Shown here one piece after another: positions 37,970 through 46,539 of a stretch of DNA of 64,000 bases. A program made the position numbers and the translations under genes. The stretch lies in the NCBI GenBank assembly GCA_042862465.1, contig JASTVH010000002.1, forward strand, positions 1 through 64,000, written 5' to 3'. The notes under the pieces are model-generated. The model did not search any database, was not told the origin of the DNA, and saw only the letters and a program-made list of their open reading frames with translations. Origin of the DNA: JASTVH01 sp042862465 (GTDB lineage Bacteria; Pseudomonadota; Gammaproteobacteria; Pseudomonadales; Oleiphilaceae). Positions within the stretch are counted from its first letter, which is position 1; the number at the start of each line of letters is the position of its first letter.

Positions 37970-38284
37970 ATGAAAGGACTACTGGTAGTTGCATTCTCCC
38001 TTTTGATGGCGGCCTGTGGCTCATACAAGGCCACCACACAGGTCGCTGAAACCGCCTATCTGCAATTTAACGGAGAGCCCGCCGGAAACATCCTGACTCT
38101 GGATGAACAACAAAAGATCGATCTTTCATCGGCTGATTCCTTTGACCTGAACGGTGTGGAAGTGACGCGTTTCGAACTTCAGCCCGGCACCCACACCATC
38201 CTCGTTCAGAAAAACGGCGAGGTTGTGATCCACAAAAAAATCTACGTCTCTTCCGGCAACGTCTATGAGGTTAAATTGCCATGA
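37970..38284 (+). CDS. Small lipoprotein in the CsgG-like operon
   Basis: 104 aa. Lipobox LMAAC (Cys16), then a short beta-rich domain (ITLDEQ.., FELQPGTHTILVQKNGEVV) like PEGA-type or DUF2846-like small domains; no certain family. Start at 37970 sits 1 nt after the previous stop; an in-frame ATG at 37958 overlaps the CsgG-like gene. Last 4 nt overlap the next gene (ATGA). Confidence 0.7.
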   Translation: MKGLLVVAFSLLMAACGSYKATTQVAETAYLQFNGEPAGNILTLDEQQKIDLSSADSFDLNGVEVTRFELQPGTHTILVQKNGEVVIHKKIYVSSGNVYEVKLP

Positions 38285-38646
38285 AGCGCTTCCTTACTGT
38301 TTGTTTCTCGCTCCTGATCCTGGGTGGCTGCGCAGCCCATCAGCCGAGTACCGGTTTCTACTATGGTGACTACGCCAACACACTCTATGAGCTGAAAAAA
38401 GAGCCTTCGGATGCCACCCGCGCCGCTCACATCTCGCAGCTGGAGTACATCATCGATTACGCGGGCAAGCATGAGTCCATCAAGGTCCCGCCCGGCATCC
38501 ACGCGGAGCTCGGCCAGCGCCTGCTCAAGCAGGGAGAAAGCGAGGAGGCCGTGAAGCACTTTGAAGCCGAAAAGTCGCTGTACCCCGAATCCGAAAAGCT
38601 GATGACTCGCATGATCGAGATGTCACAACCTGAGTCCAAAGGATAA
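38281..38646 (+). CDS. DUF4810 lipoprotein
   Basis: 121 aa. Lipobox ILGGC (Cys17), then the DUF4810 pattern TGFYYGDYANTLYELKKEPS, IHAELGQRLLKQGESEEAVKHF (TPR-like helix pair) and YPESEKLMTRM. Overlaps the previous gene by 4 nt and precedes the DUF799 gene by 16 nt. Function unknown, but it is almost always encoded with CsgG-like and GNA1162-like lipoproteins. Confidence 0.87.
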   Translation: MKRFLTVCFSLLILGGCAAHQPSTGFYYGDYANTLYELKKEPSDATRAAHISQLEYIIDYAGKHESIKVPPGIHAELGQRLLKQGESEEAVKHFEAEKSLYPESEKLMTRMIEMSQPESKG

Positions 38647-38662
38647 GAGCCGGAAGTTAAGC

Positions 38663-39358
38663 ATGATGAAAAAATACCTTTATCTCATTTTGCTCATTAC
38701 TGTCGCCCTGAGCATCTCCGCTTGCGCACCGCAGCGAATTTCGAAGCAGGAAGCGTTCCCCAAAATGTACGAAGAGGCGCCGCAATCGATCCTTGTGGTT
38801 CCGGCCGTGAATCAGTCCACGGCAGCCGATGCCCCGGACCTGTATTCATCCACCATTGCGCAACCTCTGGCCTACTCCGGTTATTACGTGATGCCGATTG
38901 AGGTCACAACGGCCATTCTGCGTTCCGAAGGCATCCAGAGTGGCGCGCAGCTGACGGACGTTCCACCGCAAAAGTTCAAAGAGTTCTTCGACGCGGACGC
39001 CGTGCTGTATGTCACGATTACCCAATGGGACACCAACTACTACGTGGTGGGAGGTAACGTCACGGTGGGTGTCCAGTATCTCCTGAAATCCACCGAAACC
39101 GGTGAAACGCTGTGGAATTACCATGATACGCGTGCGGTGGACACCAGCGGTGACGCCAACAATGGCTTGCTCGCTGCCATCATCGTGACGGCCATCAAGA
39201 CGGCCACCCAGGATTACGTCCCGGTGGCCAGTCAGGTCAACTTTGCCGCCATCAACACCATGCCACTCGGCAAATACCACCCCAAGCAGGGCAAGGATGG
39301 CCAGTTTAAAGTCGTTTCCCCCGCCAAGATCGACAGCGGCGACAAGGCCGTTAACTGA
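38663..39358 (+). CDS. DUF799/GNA1162-like lipoprotein
   Basis: 231 aa. Lipobox SISAC (Cys21), conserved PxSILVVPAVNQSTAADAP block, GYYVMPIEVTTAILRSEGI and FFDADAVLYVTITQWDTNYY, as in Neisseria GNA1162 (a TolB-N-like fold). In meningococcus it is a surface vaccine antigen of unknown role. Last gene of the operon; a shared terminator follows. Confidence 0.87.
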   Translation: MMKKYLYLILLITVALSISACAPQRISKQEAFPKMYEEAPQSILVVPAVNQSTAADAPDLYSSTIAQPLAYSGYYVMPIEVTTAILRSEGIQSGAQLTDVPPQKFKEFFDADAVLYVTITQWDTNYYVVGGNVTVGVQYLLKSTETGETLWNYHDTRAVDTSGDANNGLLAAIIVTAIKTATQDYVPVASQVNFAAINTMPLGKYHPKQGKDGQFKVVSPAKIDSGDKAVN

Positions 39359-39373
39359 CCCCTGACGCGAAGC

Positions 39374-39396
39374 TCCGGGACCTTCACGGTCCCGGA
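39374..39396. terminator. Bidirectional terminator between the lipoprotein operon and the ABC exporter
   Basis: Perfect 9-bp stem TCCGGGACC/GGTCCCGGA with a 5-nt loop, 15 nt after the plus-strand stop and 2 nt before the minus-strand stop. CTTTAA follows on the plus strand. Confidence 0.65.
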
Positions 39397-39398
39397 CT

Positions 39399-41231
39399 TT
39401 AACTCTGCCGCTCCCCATACAACTGCGCATACAACCCCTGCTGCGCAATCAGCTCGTGGTGATCCCCCTCCTCGATGATCCGCCCATCCTCGAACACGTA
39501 AGCCCGGTCGGCGCGTTTTACGGCGCTCAGGCGGTGGGCGATGATGAGGGTGGTGCGGCCCTGGAGGAAGCCTTCCATGGCCTGGTGGAGCTGGTACTCG
39601 GTTTCGGCATCGAGGGCGGAGGTGGCTTCGTCGAGGATGACCACCTTGGGGTCGCCGAGAATCATGCGGGCGATGGCCAGGCGTTGGCGCTGGCCGCCGG
39701 AGAGGCGCACGCCCTGGCGGCCGATGAGGGTGTCCAGGCCCTGGTCCATGTCGTGGATGGTGGCGTCGAGCTGGGCGATGCGCAGGGCATGCCAAAGCTG
39801 CTCGTCGTCGATTTTCCGGCCCATGGTGAGGTTGTGACGGACGGTGTCGTTGAACAGGGCCGGATGCTGGAGGACGGTGGCCACGTTCTCGCGCACGCAC
39901 TCCAGGCCAATCCGCTGTACCGGCACGCCACCGAACAGCACCTCGCCCCGGTCCGCCGGGTACATGCCCAGCAGCACCTGCACCAGGGTGGATTTGCCGC
40001 CACCGGAGGCCCCCACCAGGGCCACCTTCTCCCCCGCTGCCACTTTCAGGGAAATACCGCGCAGGATGTAGTCGTCTTCGTAGCGAAAATGCAGATCCCG
40101 CAGTTCCAGCCCCACGGTGCGCTGGCCCTGGAAGGGATTCTCCAGTTGTGGGTAGCGCGGTTCCTCGCGCAGGCCGAACAGTCGATTCACCCGCTGCAGG
40201 GCCGCATTGGCGGCGTAGAAGTTATACTGCATGTTGAGCACCTCCTGCACCGGCGTCAGCATAAACCACAAATAGCCGAAGACGGCGAACATCATGCCGA
40301 TACTGAGATCGCTGAACAGCACCGTGAGCATGGCCGCGGCCCGGAATACATCGACGCCGAACTGGAACAGCACGAAACTGGTGCGGCTGGCGGCCTCGCT
40401 GCGCCATTCGAAGCGGGTAGCATGGTTGCGCACCTGCCGGGCGCGGTCGTCCAGCTGATGGAGGTAGTGATCCTCGCGGTTGGCGGCGCGGATCTGGTGA
40501 ATCGCGTCCAGGGTCTCGGCGAGGCTATCCTGAAAGACCTCGAAGGCGGCATTCTCCCGGCGCTTGAGCTCCTTGACCTTTTTGCCGATCTTGGCCGTGA
40601 AGAAGATCACCATGGGGTTGAAGCACATGATCAGCAGCGCCAGCTTCCAGTGCACCCAGAGCAGCACGATGGCAGTGCCGAGAACGGTCAGGCTGGCGAC
40701 CAGGAAGCGGCTGATGCTGGGGCCGAGGAAGCGATCCACCGTGTCCAGGTCGGTGACCAGATGGCTGGTGACCCGGCCCGAGCCCAGGGTCTCGTACTCC
40801 ACCATGGCGATGCGGCGCAGGCGATCGATCAGGCGGTGGCGGATGCGGTAGACCACGTCCTTGGAAACCTTGGAGAACTCCCGTGACTGCGCCACGTTGA
40901 GCCCCAGGGCGGTGGCCCGCATGAGAAAGGCGAGCACCACCATGACGGCAATGTAGAATACCGGCCCGTGCCAGGCCGACGGGAAGATGGACTGAAAGAC
41001 CGGCAGCACCGGCCCGGGCTTGTCCAGGAGGATTTCGTCCACCAGCACCGGCAGCAGCAGGGGAATCGGCACGCTGACCAGGGTGGCGAGCACGGCAATG
41101 ATGTTGGCCTTGATCAGACGGGACTTGTGCTTGAGCGCCAGGTCGAAGAGCTGACGCCAGGTATAGCCCGGCGCTGCCGCGCTATCCTTGCGACCATCAA
41201 CCGATTTGAGGGTGGCACGTTGAGACTGCAA
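39399..41231 (-). CDS. ABC transporter, fused transmembrane and ATP-binding domains (exporter type)
   Basis: 610 aa. An N-terminal six-helix ABC-exporter membrane domain (about 35-330) and a nucleotide-binding domain with Walker A VGASGGGKSTL, signature RLSGGQRQRLAI, Walker B VVILDEATSALD and H-loop IIAHRLS. Similar to MsbA/multidrug half-transporters working as homodimers; substrate unknown. Start is a TTG at 41231 preceded by GGAGG, 4 nt away. Confidence 0.9.
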   Translation of the reverse strand: MQSQRATLKSVDGRKDSAAAPGYTWRQLFDLALKHKSRLIKANIIAVLATLVSVPIPLLLPVLVDEILLDKPGPVLPVFQSIFPSAWHGPVFYIAVMVVLAFLMRATALGLNVAQSREFSKVSKDVVYRIRHRLIDRLRRIAMVEYETLGSGRVTSHLVTDLDTVDRFLGPSISRFLVASLTVLGTAIVLLWVHWKLALLIMCFNPMVIFFTAKIGKKVKELKRRENAAFEVFQDSLAETLDAIHQIRAANREDHYLHQLDDRARQVRNHATRFEWRSEAASRTSFVLFQFGVDVFRAAAMLTVLFSDLSIGMMFAVFGYLWFMLTPVQEVLNMQYNFYAANAALQRVNRLFGLREEPRYPQLENPFQGQRTVGLELRDLHFRYEDDYILRGISLKVAAGEKVALVGASGGGKSTLVQVLLGMYPADRGEVLFGGVPVQRIGLECVRENVATVLQHPALFNDTVRHNLTMGRKIDDEQLWHALRIAQLDATIHDMDQGLDTLIGRQGVRLSGGQRQRLAIARMILGDPKVVILDEATSALDAETEYQLHQAMEGFLQGRTTLIIAHRLSAVKRADRAYVFEDGRIIEEGDHHELIAQQGLYAQLYGERQS

Positions 41232-41348
41232 TCGACCTCCGCCGAGACAACGGGTTTATCGGTACTATTCTATTCGGGTGGGATTTTGGATTAAAAACCC
41301 TTTTGGACAATTCACCCCACTACTTTTGCATCAAACCGGGGAAGGAAC

Positions 41349-42794
41349 TTGGAATACTTTTGCGACTATCACCCCAATGATAACGCCAAGTGGCATTGCC
41401 AGAGCTGCCAGCTCCACTACTGCACCAGCTGCATGCCGGATGCCGACCTGCGGGCCCAGCGTGGGTTCTGTCCCCATTGCGGCAAGACGCTGCAATACCG
41501 CGGCGCTGCCGGCCAAGTGGAACCGTTCTGGAATCGGCTCCCGGCCTTTTTCCGCTACCCGCTGGGACGCGACCCGCTGCTGCTGATCGCCATCTGCACC
41601 CTGGTACCGATGATCCTCAGCGCCAACCTGATCGGCATTGGCGTGAGCCTGTTCCTGTTCTTTGCCCTGTTCAAGTACATCTACCGCATCATCGAGCACA
41701 CCGCCGAGGGGCATTTGACCCCACCGGCCCTGGCCGAGGCCTTCTCCGGGGGTGGCTTCGCCATCGTCCTGAAACAGTTTGCGGTGTTTTTCCTCATGGG
41801 CGGGCTGGTCTTCACCGCCGGTCTGGTGGGCGGCCAACCCCTGGCGGTGACGGCCATGCTGTTCCTGCTGCTGGCGATGCCCGCCAGCGTGATCGTGCTG
41901 GCCATGGAGCAGGATGTGATCGCCGCCATCAATCCCCTGCACCTGATGACCCTGATGGCCCGGATCGGCTGGCCCTATATCGTGCTCTATGCCCACCTGT
42001 TCCTGATGATGCTGGTGGGCGGTGCCATCCAGGACTTTGCCCTGAGCCATTTCAGCCCGCTGATCGGCCAGCCGGTCGCCGGTTTCGTGAACAGCTATTT
42101 CATGCTGATCTTCTTCCACATGCTGGGTTATCTGGTTTTCCAGTATCAGGACGAGCTGGGTTTTGCCAGCGACCACCAGGACGGGGAAACCCTGCAGAAC
42201 GCCCACCGCGACCGGGGCAAGCGTCTCGATGCCGACATCGACATGGCGGTGAAGGACGGGGAATACGACAAGGCCCAGAACCTGTTGGTCGAAGCCCTCA
42301 AACGCAGCCCGGGCAACACCCTGCGCCTGCAGCAGATGTACCGTCTGGCCACGGCCCGCAACGATCGCGCCACGCTATACAAGCAGCAGCACCGCCTCCT
42401 GCCCTGGCTGGTGCAGCAACAGGCGGGCGAAGGTCTGGCCGATACTCTGCGTGCGCTGTATGCCGCAGATCCGGACTTCAAGCTGGACGACCCGCGCCTG
42501 GCCTATCAATGCGCCCAGGTGCTCTACAACCAGGGGGAGTACAAGCTGCTGATTTCACTGCTGCGGGATTTCCATAAGCGCTTCCCGGAATTCGAGGATC
42601 TGCCCGGCGCCTACCTGCTGGTGGCCAAGGCCCTCGCCAATGGCTATCAGCGCTGGGACAAAGCACGGGCCTTTCTGCAGTTCATTGTGAAGAAGTATCC
42701 GGAGCATTCACTGGCGAAGCTGATGCCGCATTATCTGAAGCAGGTGGAGGCGAAGCAGCCCCTGGAGCCCCCGCGTCGGACGTCGGACGCCTGA
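41349..42794 (+). CDS. Zinc-ribbon multi-pass membrane protein with TPR-like C-terminus
   Basis: 481 aa. N-terminal zinc-ribbon/B-box-like motif (CDYHPNDNAKWHCQSC, HYCTSC, CPHCGKT), four to six hydrophobic helices (about 72-265) and a C-terminal helical repeat region (about 290-475) with TPR-like pairs. The membrane part resembles DUF4013-type domains. No known function. Start is TTG 41349 with GAAGGAAC upstream. The last codons (RRTSDA) are encoded by a GTCGGACG repeat. It is convergent with the rhomboid gene, whose product also ends in helical repeats; a shared role is possible. Confidence 0.72.
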   Translation: MEYFCDYHPNDNAKWHCQSCQLHYCTSCMPDADLRAQRGFCPHCGKTLQYRGAAGQVEPFWNRLPAFFRYPLGRDPLLLIAICTLVPMILSANLIGIGVSLFLFFALFKYIYRIIEHTAEGHLTPPALAEAFSGGGFAIVLKQFAVFFLMGGLVFTAGLVGGQPLAVTAMLFLLLAMPASVIVLAMEQDVIAAINPLHLMTLMARIGWPYIVLYAHLFLMMLVGGAIQDFALSHFSPLIGQPVAGFVNSYFMLIFFHMLGYLVFQYQDELGFASDHQDGETLQNAHRDRGKRLDADIDMAVKDGEYDKAQNLLVEALKRSPGNTLRLQQMYRLATARNDRATLYKQQHRLLPWLVQQQAGEGLADTLRALYAADPDFKLDDPRLAYQCAQVLYNQGEYKLLISLLRDFHKRFPEFEDLPGAYLLVAKALANGYQRWDKARAFLQFIVKKYPEHSLAKLMPHYLKQVEAKQPLEPPRRTSDA

Positions 42795-42795
42795 C
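42774..42795 (+). repeat. GTCGGAC repeat half-element, partly coding
   Basis: CGTCGGACGTCGGACGCC, a two-unit 7-nt-period copy of the left arm of the dispersed repeat, supplies the last residues and stop of the preceding gene. Confidence 0.55.
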
Positions 42796-42796
42796 G

Positions 42797-44266
42797 TCAC
42801 AGCGCCTGAGTCCCCGGCGGTACCCACTGCTCCAGCAGTTCCCGGTACTGCCGCACCTTGCTTTTCATCTCGCGCTTCTCGAACTCTGTGATCAGCAGCC
42901 GGCAGGCTTCTTCCTTGAGGATGGTGGCGTCGGTCTGCCTGAGGCGGTCGAAGGCTTTCTCCGCCACCTTGAGGTCACCGCTGCGCAGGGCGGCGAAGAG
43001 GATCTTGTTGTGGGCTTCCGGGCCCAGGCCGTGGGGGTCCGGGCTGAGGCGGAGGAATTCATCCCAGAGCGTAAACAGCCGCTCACTCTGATTGGTGCGC
43101 AGGCAGAACTCCAGCATCTGCTGGGTGCGCTCGCGATAGGCCGCACTATCGGGCTTCAGCTTGGCCAGGTGGTAGAGATGCTCGAGCAGAACCAGGCGCT
43201 CCGGATAACGCTTGTGCAGCGCCTCAAACTGCAGGCGGGCGCGCTCGAATTCAAAGTGGGCCAGATCCGCCATGGCTTGCCCGTACTGGCGCCGGAACTG
43301 CTGCTCCTGTTCCATCTCCGTGGGGTCAAAAAACTCCTCTTTGACCTGTAGCCAGCTCTTGCCGAACAGCCAGACCAGCCCGGCACCGGCAGCCAGTCCC
43401 CCGGCGTGGGCCATATAGGCAATGCCGGTGGCCCCGGCCGCCCAGTAGTCATAGAGCTCCTTGCCGATCCACAGGGGCAGCATGGCCAGCGCCGGCGCCC
43501 GGAAGTAGCCCATGTAAAAGCCGAGAAAATAGAAAAAGCGGATCGACTGGCGCCCGAAGATGGCGACGTACATCCCCATCAGCCCCGAGATGGAACCGGA
43601 TGCGCCAACCAGGGCCACGTTGGAGCCCCAGGCCATGCCCGCATGGGCCAGACCGGAGGCCACCCCGCATAACAGATAGGCCAGCAGAAAACGCGGGCCG
43701 CCCAGCGCCCGTTCCACGGTGAAGCCGAGAAGAAAGAGAAAGACCATGTTGCCGATCAGGTGCGCCCAGTTGCCGTGCAGGAACTGGTAGGCGATCAGAT
43801 CGGCCGGTTCGATGTCGTCGGGAATCAGGCCAAAGGCCCGGGCGCTGAGACGGTCCAGGTAGTGGGTCTGGATTTCGGCCCGCGCCTCCTTCCAGGCAGC
43901 AAATTCGCCCACCTGCCAGTACAGCTCCCCGTTCTCGCGAGCATAGCGGTAGAAGCCGTCATCCATGAGCATATTGACCGCCAGCCAGACCTTATCGTTC
44001 TGCTCCATGGCCTGGCGCACCCGCTGCAGCTGGTCCACGGCATCAGCGCCATGCAGATTGACCTCCCGCTGCAGGTAACTCTCATAGACCGGGGCCTCCT
44101 GCTCCAGCAGGCCGGCCTCCTGATACTGCTGCAGGGCCGCGGTCAACAGCTGTTCATCGTCCCCCTGGTAGAACACAAAAACACAGAAGTTGATCAGGAT
44201 CAGCGCCAGGGTGATCCAGGGCGGGCGTTTCCAGTCGATCTGGCGTTCTACGGGGATAACAAGCAT
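42797..44266 (-). CDS. Rhomboid-family intramembrane serine protease with helical C-terminal domain
   Basis: 489 aa. The rhomboid core is complete: HGNWAHLIGNM (His169, Asn173), catalytic GASGSISGLMG (Ser223) and AHAGGLAAG (His287). Before it, a single helix (15-33) is followed by a 125-residue soluble insert. After residue 305 the chain has 185 residues of alpha-helical TPR-like repeats. Such cytosolic repeat tails are found in many proteobacterial rhomboids. Substrate unknown. Confidence 0.9.
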   Translation of the reverse strand: MLVIPVERQIDWKRPPWITLALILINFCVFVFYQGDDEQLLTAALQQYQEAGLLEQEAPVYESYLQREVNLHGADAVDQLQRVRQAMEQNDKVWLAVNMLMDDGFYRYARENGELYWQVGEFAAWKEARAEIQTHYLDRLSARAFGLIPDDIEPADLIAYQFLHGNWAHLIGNMVFLFLLGFTVERALGGPRFLLAYLLCGVASGLAHAGMAWGSNVALVGASGSISGLMGMYVAIFGRQSIRFFYFLGFYMGYFRAPALAMLPLWIGKELYDYWAAGATGIAYMAHAGGLAAGAGLVWLFGKSWLQVKEEFFDPTEMEQEQQFRRQYGQAMADLAHFEFERARLQFEALHKRYPERLVLLEHLYHLAKLKPDSAAYRERTQQMLEFCLRTNQSERLFTLWDEFLRLSPDPHGLGPEAHNKILFAALRSGDLKVAEKAFDRLRQTDATILKEEACRLLITEFEKREMKSKVRQYRELLEQWVPPGTQAL

Positions 44267-44356
44267 GGATGGTTACGTTTTCGCAAAATTTAAGGTTTTA
44301 AAAAGGTTGCAACCTTAGCATAGCCGCTGATTCAGGGCTTGGAGTTGCTGTTTTGG

Positions 44357-44372
44357 CGTCGGACGTCCGACG
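44357..44372. repeat. Perfect 16-bp palindrome CGTCGGACGTCCGACG
   Basis: In the 274-nt gap between rhomboid and OmpA-lipoprotein genes, flanked by TTTTGG and AAAAAG. Same GTCGGACGTC core as the dispersed repeat arms. No other feature was found in the gap. Confidence 0.6.
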
Positions 44373-44540
44373 AAAAAGCGTAACCGTCATGTTGTATTCA
44401 TCAATCCGGCCCAGGGTTGGAAAAGGCCGTGCCCGATTTCGCCATTTTTGCGTCGTGATCGGGCCGGGTTCCATGCAGGGTTTGGTCAGGTCCCTGGTGT
44501 TGAATAGAAAGGGTCGAAAGCCAAACACGAGGACATTGCC

Positions 44541-45242
44541 ATGACACTGCATCGACCCTTTTCCGCCATGCTTGCCGGTTCCGGCCTGCTCGCGGCCACA
44601 TTGATGACAGCCTGTGTGGGCCCGGCCCCGGACATGAGCGGCCAGAGCGAACTGGCCGCGGTGGCCCCGGCGCCCGAGACCCCGCCCATGGCGGTCAAAC
44701 CCGACAACACGCCGTCCGACCAAAGCCCAATTGAATCGGAGATGGCAACAAGCAATGCTCAACCCTCGGCGCCCGGCGCCCCATCCGAAGAGGAAGCAGA
44801 CATGACTGTATTGGTCCTGGAAAACCCCGAACTGCTGGCCAAAGCCGCGCCACTGCCCCATCCGGGACAGGACGATACCACCGCCACCCCCGAAAAACCG
44901 GCGCAAACCCGCTTCCAGTTCGGTTTCGACGAACACAGCCTGAGCGATCAGGACAAGGCCGTGCTGCGTGAACACGGTCGCTTCCTGGCCGCCAACCCGG
45001 AATACCGCATGGAAGTGGCGGGCCATACCGATGCCCAGGGCCCGGACGCCTACAACCAGTTCCTTTCGCGCCTGCGGGCCACCGCGGCCGCTCGCATCCT
45101 CAAGGAAGCCGGCGCACGCCCGGAGCAGATCGAAATCCTCGGCTTCGGCAGCGAGCAACCTGTCACCGAGGATCCGACCGCTGGTGCCAACCGCCGCATC
45201 GAATTGCACTATCAGACCAACCAGATTGCCGTAGCGCCCTGA
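44541..45242 (+). CDS. OmpA-domain lipoprotein (Pal-like)
   Basis: 233 aa. Lipobox LMTAC (Cys25), an 90-residue Pro/Ala/Glu-rich linker and a C-terminal OmpA domain (about 118-230: FQFGFDEHSLSDQDK, VAGHTDAQGPDAYNQFLS, GFGSEQPVTEDPTAGANRR). It anchors an outer-membrane lipid anchor to peptidoglycan; the long linker distinguishes it from classical Pal. Also resembles the sortase-associated PdsO OmpA-like proteins in general form only. Confidence 0.87.
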   Translation: MTLHRPFSAMLAGSGLLAATLMTACVGPAPDMSGQSELAAVAPAPETPPMAVKPDNTPSDQSPIESEMATSNAQPSAPGAPSEEEADMTVLVLENPELLAKAAPLPHPGQDDTTATPEKPAQTRFQFGFDEHSLSDQDKAVLREHGRFLAANPEYRMEVAGHTDAQGPDAYNQFLSRLRATAAARILKEAGARPEQIEILGFGSEQPVTEDPTAGANRRIELHYQTNQIAVAP

Positions 45243-45275
45243 ACCTTCCCGAGTGCTCTCCCTTCGCTCTCGTTT

Positions 45276-45301
45276 GGGCTCCCGTTTGGGGGCCCTTTTT
45301 T
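45276..45301 (+). terminator. Rho-independent terminator of the OmpA-lipoprotein gene
   Basis: Stem GGGCTCCC/GGGGGCCC with a 4-nt loop, followed by six T; 34 nt after the stop. Confidence 0.8.
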
Positions 45302-45366
45302 ATGGTTCTTCGCACTTCAGTGTGAAAGGCGCTTTCGAATGCTCTCCTCCGAGGCCAAACATACCC

Positions 45367-45456
45367 CGTCATACCCGCGAAGGCGGGTATCCAGAGCGGC
45401 AAACCGCCAATCTGGAAGCCACATGCCCTGGATCCCCGCCTTCGCGGGGATGACGG
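45367..45456. repeat. REP-like palindromic pair (CCCGCGAAGGCGGG type)
   Basis: Two facing units: TCATACCCGCGAAGGCGGG and, 36 nt later, CCCCGCCTTCGCGGGGATGA; each is itself a small hairpin and the pair forms an inverted repeat. This motif is widespread in proteobacterial intergenic DNA. It fills most of the 397-nt gap 45243-45639; no other gene is seen there. Confidence 0.8.
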
Positions 45457-45639
45457 ATTGGGCTGTCATGAAAGCGCAGGCGGTCGCGTTCTTGACCCTC
45501 TGGCAGCGTTCACTCCAATCCGCGACGAACCTTTTTATTCCCCATGCCGCCCCCTTTCGCGATTGATCCAGCTCAAAACCCCGGGGATTCAGCTGTGCTC
45601 GAATAGGTGCGTGACTCAACCAACAAGGAGGTTGTCACC

Positions 45640-45873
45640 ATGACCCCACACACCCGTATCCCCGAAGTCGGACTCCCCGATAGCGAACGGCGTAACTCGC
45701 CGGTCGCCGCGGAGGGCGACGAAGAACTGGAATTTCTCTGCCAGGAAGATGCCGATGAACCGATATGTTACTTCAACGGCAGTGCCTACAAAGATGGGGA
45801 ATTCGTGCGCAGTGACCGTCAGCTACTGAAATGCCGCCGCGGACTCTGGGTCCCGGTCAGCGGCGGGCGTTAA
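45640..45873 (+). CDS. Small DUF1496-like protein
   Basis: 77 aa. The pattern ICYFNGSAYKDGEFVRSD followed by LLKCRRGLWVPV resembles DUF1496 (YnjH-type: CYYxGxAYSEGAVIxV...L.C). It is acidic and without signal peptide here, unlike YnjH. ATG 45640 follows AAGGAGG by 8 nt. Confidence 0.6.
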   Translation: MTPHTRIPEVGLPDSERRNSPVAAEGDEELEFLCQEDADEPICYFNGSAYKDGEFVRSDRQLLKCRRGLWVPVSGGR

Positions 45874-45900
45874 AGGGGCCGCACAGGCCCCTGGACAGCA

Positions 45901-46335
45901 TTAATCCAAAAGGTGCGGGCGAAGTTCTTCGGGACGCGTCAGATGCCCCAGGTCCTTGTGAACCTCGCGCCGCACCCGCTGTTCCACCTCGCCCGGCAAC
46001 TCACTGCGGATAATGCCCAGAAAGCGGGGTTCGGCGCACAGCACGAGTTCGTCATAGTCCTGCTCGTGGGCCGCCTTGCGCAGATGCTCGGCGATTCGCT
46101 TGGCGAACTGGTGCGCCTTGATCTTCTTGAAATGCTGCTCATCGCCAAGATCGTGACTGCCGCGCAACGCCCCACCGACGCCACGCCCACCCCGATCGGA
46201 TGACAGATCCTGTTCCCGCAGGTGCGCCTCCGGATTGACCAGACAATCCTTTTCCTGCAATTCTCCCTGACGCCCGGCCTGTTCAAAGATCCGGGCTTTC
46301 TCGGTATCCATGATCACGACCCATGTTGGTTTCAT
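45901..46335 (-). CDS. Host attachment protein family (PF10116-type)
   Basis: 144 aa. Typical start MKPTWVVIMDTEKARIFE, central SDRGGRGVGGALRGSHDLGDE and C-terminal YDELVLCAEPRFLGIIRSEL...DLGHL; this is the family named from an Agrobacterium attachment protein and related to baeRF release-factor-like folds. Role in free-living bacteria is unclear. ATG 46335 with GGAGGG upstream. A Fur-box promoter lies further upstream but points away. Confidence 0.88.
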   Translation of the reverse strand: MKPTWVVIMDTEKARIFEQAGRQGELQEKDCLVNPEAHLREQDLSSDRGGRGVGGALRGSHDLGDEQHFKKIKAHQFAKRIAEHLRKAAHEQDYDELVLCAEPRFLGIIRSELPGEVEQRVRREVHKDLGHLTRPEELRPHLLD

Positions 46336-46472
46336 CGCTGCGGCCCTCCTATTGCCTTCTCCCAAAATAGGTCGTGAAATGGTCGAGGGATTTGACCAGC
46401 GTCAATTCCTCCTGAGGTAGCGATCGACTGATCCACGGATTCGTATTTGTACGTATCCTGAAAGCGCATCAC

Positions 46473-46501
46473 TTGAGAATCATTATCAGGACCTGTATAC
46501 A
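46473..46501 (+). promoter_or_regulatory. Sigma-70 promoter overlapped by a Fur box
   Basis: TTGAGA, 17-nt spacer, TATACA. A 7-1-7 Fur-like box TGAGAATCATTATCA (46474-46488) overlaps the -35 and spacer with one mismatch to TGATAATnATTATCA. It would start a plus-strand transcript near 46506-46508, 165 nt before the RND adaptor gene. Confidence 0.65.
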
Positions 46502-46539
46502 CAGGGCTCTGTTTTTTATAACAATTCAGCAATATTTCT

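Noticed and set aside
39456..40886. A 476-codon open frame antisense to the ABC exporter
   Set aside because: Composition and lack of motifs mark it as a shadow of the exporter.
45367..45456. An rRNA- or tRNA-like structure
   Set aside because: The hairpins match a common REP-type motif and show no tRNA arms.
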